Below the pieces are notes generated by a model, which saw only the letters and a list, made by a program, of their open reading frames with translations, was not told where the DNA came from and did no database searches. Shown in pieces: positions 61,041 to 64,000 of a stretch of 64,000 nucleotides of DNA. This DNA comes from Bacillus sp. FJAT-27916 (GTDB lineage: Bacteria > Bacillota > Bacilli > Bacillales > Pradoshiaceae), in assembly GCF_001183965.1 (NCBI RefSeq), contig NZ_LFZV01000001.1, positions 1,652,646 through 1,716,645 of the forward strand, in the 5' to 3' direction. Within the stretch, counting starts at the first letter, position 1, and the number at the start of each line of letters is the position of its first letter. A program made the position numbers and the translations under genes.

Positions 61041-62132
61041 GTGCATATAATGACGGTACTAGGGACACGGCCGGAGATTATTAGGCTGAGCCTTATTATG
61101 AAAAAGCTGGATGAGGTTTGTACGAAGCATACGGTTGTCTATACCGGCCAGAATTTCACGCATTCCTTAAGTGATGTGTTCTTTGAGCAATTATCCATTA
61201 GAAAGCCAGATTACCATCTTCATATGAGGAATATGAATCTTGGTGGTCAATTGGCTTCCATGTATGACTTTCTTGAAGAAGTGTTGAAGAAGGATAAGCC
61301 TGATAGAGTATTGATTCTTGGTGACACAAACAGTGCCCTGAGTGCCATCCTTTTTGAACGATATGGAATCCCTGTCTATCATATGGAAGCAGGGAATAGA
61401 TGCTTTGATTTACGGGTGCCGGAGGAGAAGAACAGAAGGGTAGTGGATGCGGTCAGCAGCTATAATCTTCCTTATACGGAAAAAAGCCGGCAAAACCTGC
61501 TTGATGAAAATGTACCGGTTAATCGGATTTTCCTGTCGGGAAATCCCATTAACGAAGTAATCATGCATTATCGAAAGAAGATACAATCCTCAGATATATT
61601 AACGAGGCTTTCACTTGCAAAGAAGGATTATTTCCTTGCGACAATACATCGGGCTGAGAATGTAGATTCACCGGAAATATTAAAGGAAATCTTCACAGGC
61701 TTCAATCAGCTGGCAGAGATTCATGGGAAGAGAATCATTTGCAGCCTCCATCCTAGAACAAATGCCCGGTTAAGTGTGTTGAATGAATTTGAACGGAATT
61801 CATTGGTTGAATTACATGAACCATTTGGATTGTTTGACTTTGTGAAGCTTGAAGAGAACGCAGTTTGTGTATTGACAGACAGCGGGACCGTGCAGGAAGA
61901 ATGCTGCATTCTGCATGTTCCTGCCGTGACGGTCAGAGATGCGACAGAAAGGCCAGAAACAGTGGAGTGCGGGAGCAATATCCTGTCAGGGACTAAGGCA
62001 GACAGTATAGTAGAAAGTGTGGGGATTATGATGAAACAGGCGCTCTATTGGGAACTCCCTCAAGGCTATCAAGATCGAAATGTATCACAGAAAGTCATTA
62101 ATTACCTGTTAGGAGTGAAGGGAGTTGTTTAA
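61041..62132 (+). CDS. UDP-N-acetylglucosamine 2-epimerase family (CapG/WbjD/FnlC-like)
   Basis: A 363-residue non-hydrolysing UDP-HexNAc 2-epimerase. VLGTRPEIIRLS opens the fold; the family residues appear in LGDTNSALSA, HMEAGNRCFDLRVPEEKNRR (H114 onward), and TIHRAENVD. The HMEAGNR-x-D-x-RVPEE pattern is that of epimerases acting late in UDP-FucNAc-type pathways rather than of classical WecB (HVGAGLRT). GTG start with GGAGGA upstream. It overlaps the next gene by 8 bp. Confidence 0.88.
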   Translation: MHIMTVLGTRPEIIRLSLIMKKLDEVCTKHTVVYTGQNFTHSLSDVFFEQLSIRKPDYHLHMRNMNLGGQLASMYDFLEEVLKKDKPDRVLILGDTNSALSAILFERYGIPVYHMEAGNRCFDLRVPEEKNRRVVDAVSSYNLPYTEKSRQNLLDENVPVNRIFLSGNPINEVIMHYRKKIQSSDILTRLSLAKKDYFLATIHRAENVDSPEILKEIFTGFNQLAEIHGKRIICSLHPRTNARLSVLNEFERNSLVELHEPFGLFDFVKLEENAVCVLTDSGTVQEECCILHVPAVTVRDATERPETVECGSNILSGTKADSIVESVGIMMKQALYWELPQGYQDRNVSQKVINYLLGVKGVV

Positions 62133-63111
62133 GGATAAGCGAATTCTGATTACCGGTGCAACAGGGTCATGGGGACATGAGTTAGTAAGTCAGCTGTTAC
62201 AGGAAAAGCCGAAGGAAATTCGGTTATTCTCCCGTAATGAATCAAGTCAGGTAGCGATGATGCGGCAGTTCTCTGATAAGCGCTTAAAATTCATCATTGG
62301 GGATATTAAAGAGCGAGAAGGCTTGATGCAGGCGTGTCAGGACGTTGAATATGTCTTTCATTTGGCAGCACTGAAGCATGTACCCGTATGTGAGGAGCAG
62401 CCGCTTGAGGCACTGAAAACGAATGTACTCGGCACGCAAAATGTCATTGATGCAGCCATATATAATCATGTTAACAAAGTAGTCTATATTTCAACTGATA
62501 AAGCAGCGAATCCATCCAACTTCTACGGATTATCGAAGGCTATGGGAGAGAGACTCATTATTCACGCCAATACCTTGAATACAGATACGAAATTTGTTTG
62601 TGTCAGGGGCGGAAATGTCCTTGGAACAAATGGAAGTGTCATTCATGTCTTTAAGAATCAAATTGCTGAAAAAGGGGTTGTCGGTATTACCGATTTGCGG
62701 ATGACCCGATTCTTTCTCACGATTGAGGAAGCAATTGGCCTTTTATTTAAGGCGACCTATGAGAGTATCGGCGGTGAAATTTTTGTCATGAAAATGCCGA
62801 CATGCACCATCCTGGATTTAGCTAGAGTATTGATCGAGGATTCTGGCAAAGAGGATGTCGAGATTATTGAGCTTGGAAAGAGACCAGGTGAGAAGATTCA
62901 TGAGATCCTCTTTTCAGAATACGAGAGTGCCAGTACAGTTCATTATGATAAGCATTATTTCGTCATTCTGCCGAGCATTGAGATTGATGGATTGAAAGAG
63001 TACTATGCCAGCTATAAACCTGTTGAAATGGAGAATTATAATTCGGGTGAAAATTTGATGAACAAGGATGAATTGCGAACCCTGTTAGAAGAAGGTGGGT
63101 TCCTCTCATGA
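62125..63111 (+). CDS. polysaccharide-biosynthesis SDR, UDP-GlcNAc 4,6-dehydratase/epimerase-type (CapE/FnlA/PseB family)
   Basis: A 328-residue extended SDR. NAD(P)-binding loop ITGATGSWG, then LFSRNESSQ, FHLAALKHVP, and the active-site block STDKAANPSNFYGLSKAMGE, containing T/S, D-K and Y-x3-K. Close relatives convert UDP-GlcNAc to a 4-keto-6-deoxy sugar, some inverting C5. The Y in NFYGLSK is PseB/FlaA1-like, while CapE has Met there, so the stereochemistry is uncertain. TTG start, AAGGGAG directly before it, within the epimerase gene's end. Confidence 0.85.
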   Translation: MFKDKRILITGATGSWGHELVSQLLQEKPKEIRLFSRNESSQVAMMRQFSDKRLKFIIGDIKEREGLMQACQDVEYVFHLAALKHVPVCEEQPLEALKTNVLGTQNVIDAAIYNHVNKVVYISTDKAANPSNFYGLSKAMGERLIIHANTLNTDTKFVCVRGGNVLGTNGSVIHVFKNQIAEKGVVGITDLRMTRFFLTIEEAIGLLFKATYESIGGEIFVMKMPTCTILDLARVLIEDSGKEDVEIIELGKRPGEKIHEILFSEYESASTVHYDKHYFVILPSIEIDGLKEYYASYKPVEMENYNSGENLMNKDELRTLLEEGGFLS

Positions 63112-63935
63112 AGATACTCATTCTAGGCGGGGATGGCATGGCTGGACATGTGGCTGCTGCTTATTTTATGGGTCTATCTGATTATGAGGTACGGTGTACG
63201 ACAAGAAGACGCGCGAGCAAGGATTCGGTCCAATGCGATGCACTGGATTTTGATCATGTTGGATCAATCCTATCTGATTGGAGACCGGACTTCGTCATTA
63301 ATGCAATTGGCATTCTCAATAAGGGAGTTGATCGAAGCCTATATGAAGGGATAACACTGAACAGCTTGCTTCCGCATTTTCTTGCCCGTGAGCTGGATAA
63401 ATACGGAGGCAAGCTGATTCATATCAGCACAGATTGCATTTTCAGTGGAACAAAGGGCGGATATACCGAAGATTCACCGGCAGACGGATTATCTTTATAT
63501 GCAAAGACGAAGGCGTTAGGGGAATTAAATGAAACCAATCATTTAACCATCCGCACCTCAATCATCGGGCCTGAGAAGAAGCAGGATGGAATTGGTCTGC
63601 TGAATTGGTTTCTGAAGCAAAAGGGAACGATATTTGGCTATACAAATGTTTGGTGGAACGGTGTAACGACAATTGAACTGGCGAAATTTATCCGTTATGC
63701 GATTGAAAATGAGCTGAATGGACTTTGCCATTTGCATGCTCCTGAGAAGGTGAATAAATACCAATTATTGATGCTTTTTCAAGAATTCCTGTTAAAGGAT
63801 GACGTGAATATTCTCCCTGATGGTGAGATGGTATCTGATAAGACGTTAGTCAGTACACGTAAGGATATAGTCTATACGGTTCCTTCCTATCAGGCGATGA
63901 TGGCAGAGCTGTGCGAATGGATGGCTCATGCATGA
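63108..63935 (+). CDS. RmlD-like SDR sugar-nucleotide reductase
   Basis: A 275-residue SDR. GGDGMAGHVAA is the cofactor loop, NAIGILNKGVDRS and LIHISTDCIFSGTKGGY follow, and SLYAKTKALGE provides the Y-x3-K catalytic pair; the C-terminal part is that of dTDP-4-dehydrorhamnose reductase-like proteins. In this setting it probably reduces the 4-keto intermediate from the preceding enzyme, as CapF or FnlB does, but lacks the cupin domain of CapF. Its start overlaps the previous stop (ATGA). Confidence 0.85.
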   Translation: MKILILGGDGMAGHVAAAYFMGLSDYEVRCTTRRRASKDSVQCDALDFDHVGSILSDWRPDFVINAIGILNKGVDRSLYEGITLNSLLPHFLARELDKYGGKLIHISTDCIFSGTKGGYTEDSPADGLSLYAKTKALGELNETNHLTIRTSIIGPEKKQDGIGLLNWFLKQKGTIFGYTNVWWNGVTTIELAKFIRYAIENELNGLCHLHAPEKVNKYQLLMLFQEFLLKDDVNILPDGEMVSDKTLVSTRKDIVYTVPSYQAMMAELCEWMAHA

Positions 63936-64000
63936 AGACCATTCTCATCACGGGCGGTAATGGATTTACAGGCACAGCTGCATGCAGCCATTTTCGAAAA
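63932..64000 (+). CDS. start of a further SDR/epimerase gene (truncated by window)
   Basis: ATG 63932 overlaps the previous stop (ATGA) and encodes MKTILITGGNGFTGTAACSH, the N-terminal NAD(P)-binding motif of an extended SDR. Only 23 codons are visible, so its sugar substrate cannot be judged. Another member of the same coupled operon. Confidence 0.75.
   Translation, partial: MKTILITGGNGFTGTAACSHFRK

Noticed and set aside
62125-63111. Naming this gene capE/fnlA outright
   Set aside because: The active site has the PseB-like Tyr in NFYGLSK; stereochemistry is undecided, so no gene symbol is given.

Overview
This window is chromosomal DNA from an endospore-forming member of the Bacillaceae. 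It is not B. subtilis, but gene order largely follows the B. subtilis dnaD-to-thyB stretch. Support comes from the gene set (dnaD-nth-ypoC, ponA-recU, sspM, yppE/yppG, yprA-yprB-cotD-ypsA-gpsB-rnpB, ypsC, ypwA, xpt-pbuX, des-desK-desR, dynA, ypcP, ypdQ/ypeP/ypeQ, cspD, metA, bsaA, ypgQ, ypgR, ilvD, yphP, ypiP, ypjP, thyA), strong AGGAGG-type ribosome sites, frequent TTG/GTG starts, a B-type RNase P RNA and several sporulation genes. I see no tRNA, rRNA, CRISPR array, transposase or prophage.

Layout. 0-6 kb: replication and repair (DnaD, endonuclease III), the cell wall (PBP1A) and RecU, then the tiny spore protein gene sspM, too short for routine gene calling. 6-14 kb: YppE/YppG, a small heat-shock protein, a hydrolase, the MrfA/MrfB-type (YprA/YprB) repair pair, the spore coat protein CotD, YpsA and GpsB. 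14-24 kb: rnpB; an MFS transporter divergent from an SgrR-type regulator (an insertion relative to B. subtilis); YpsC; a degenerate 20-21 bp repeat array; a lipoprotein; the M32 carboxypeptidase; and the xpt-pbuX operon under a guanine-class riboswitch with an unusual insertion in loop L3. 24-28 kb: a decayed gene and the complete cold-sensing lipid desaturation module, with two palindromes upstream of des that look like DesR operators. 28-37 kb: small zinc-ribbon and membrane peptides, the double dynamin DynA, a sulfurtransferase, a 5'-3' exonuclease, a 306-bp element with inverted terminal repeats, and two divergent RNase H-like genes. 37-54 kb: CspD, MetA, formate-THF ligase, glutathione peroxidase, DegV, YpgQ, an ABC-F protein, YpgR, an SBF transporter, IlvD, bacilliredoxin, YpiP, YpjP, TerC, a GIY-YIG protein, a lethal-factor-like metalloprotease and a long-form thymidylate synthase without dfrA.

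54-64 kb is the most distinctive part. CotO-like, CotY/CotZ-like and DUF1360/YjcA-like genes match the B. subtilis spore coat/crust neighbourhood. They are followed by four glycosyltransferase-type genes, an unrecognised small protein, and a translationally coupled set encoding a UDP-GlcNAc 2-epimerase of the CapG/WbjD type, a 4,6-dehydratase/epimerase-type SDR, an RmlD-like reductase and the start of another SDR that runs off the window. I read this as a spore-surface glycan locus that makes and transfers a deoxy-amino sugar. That is an inference from families and neighbours, not demonstrated here.
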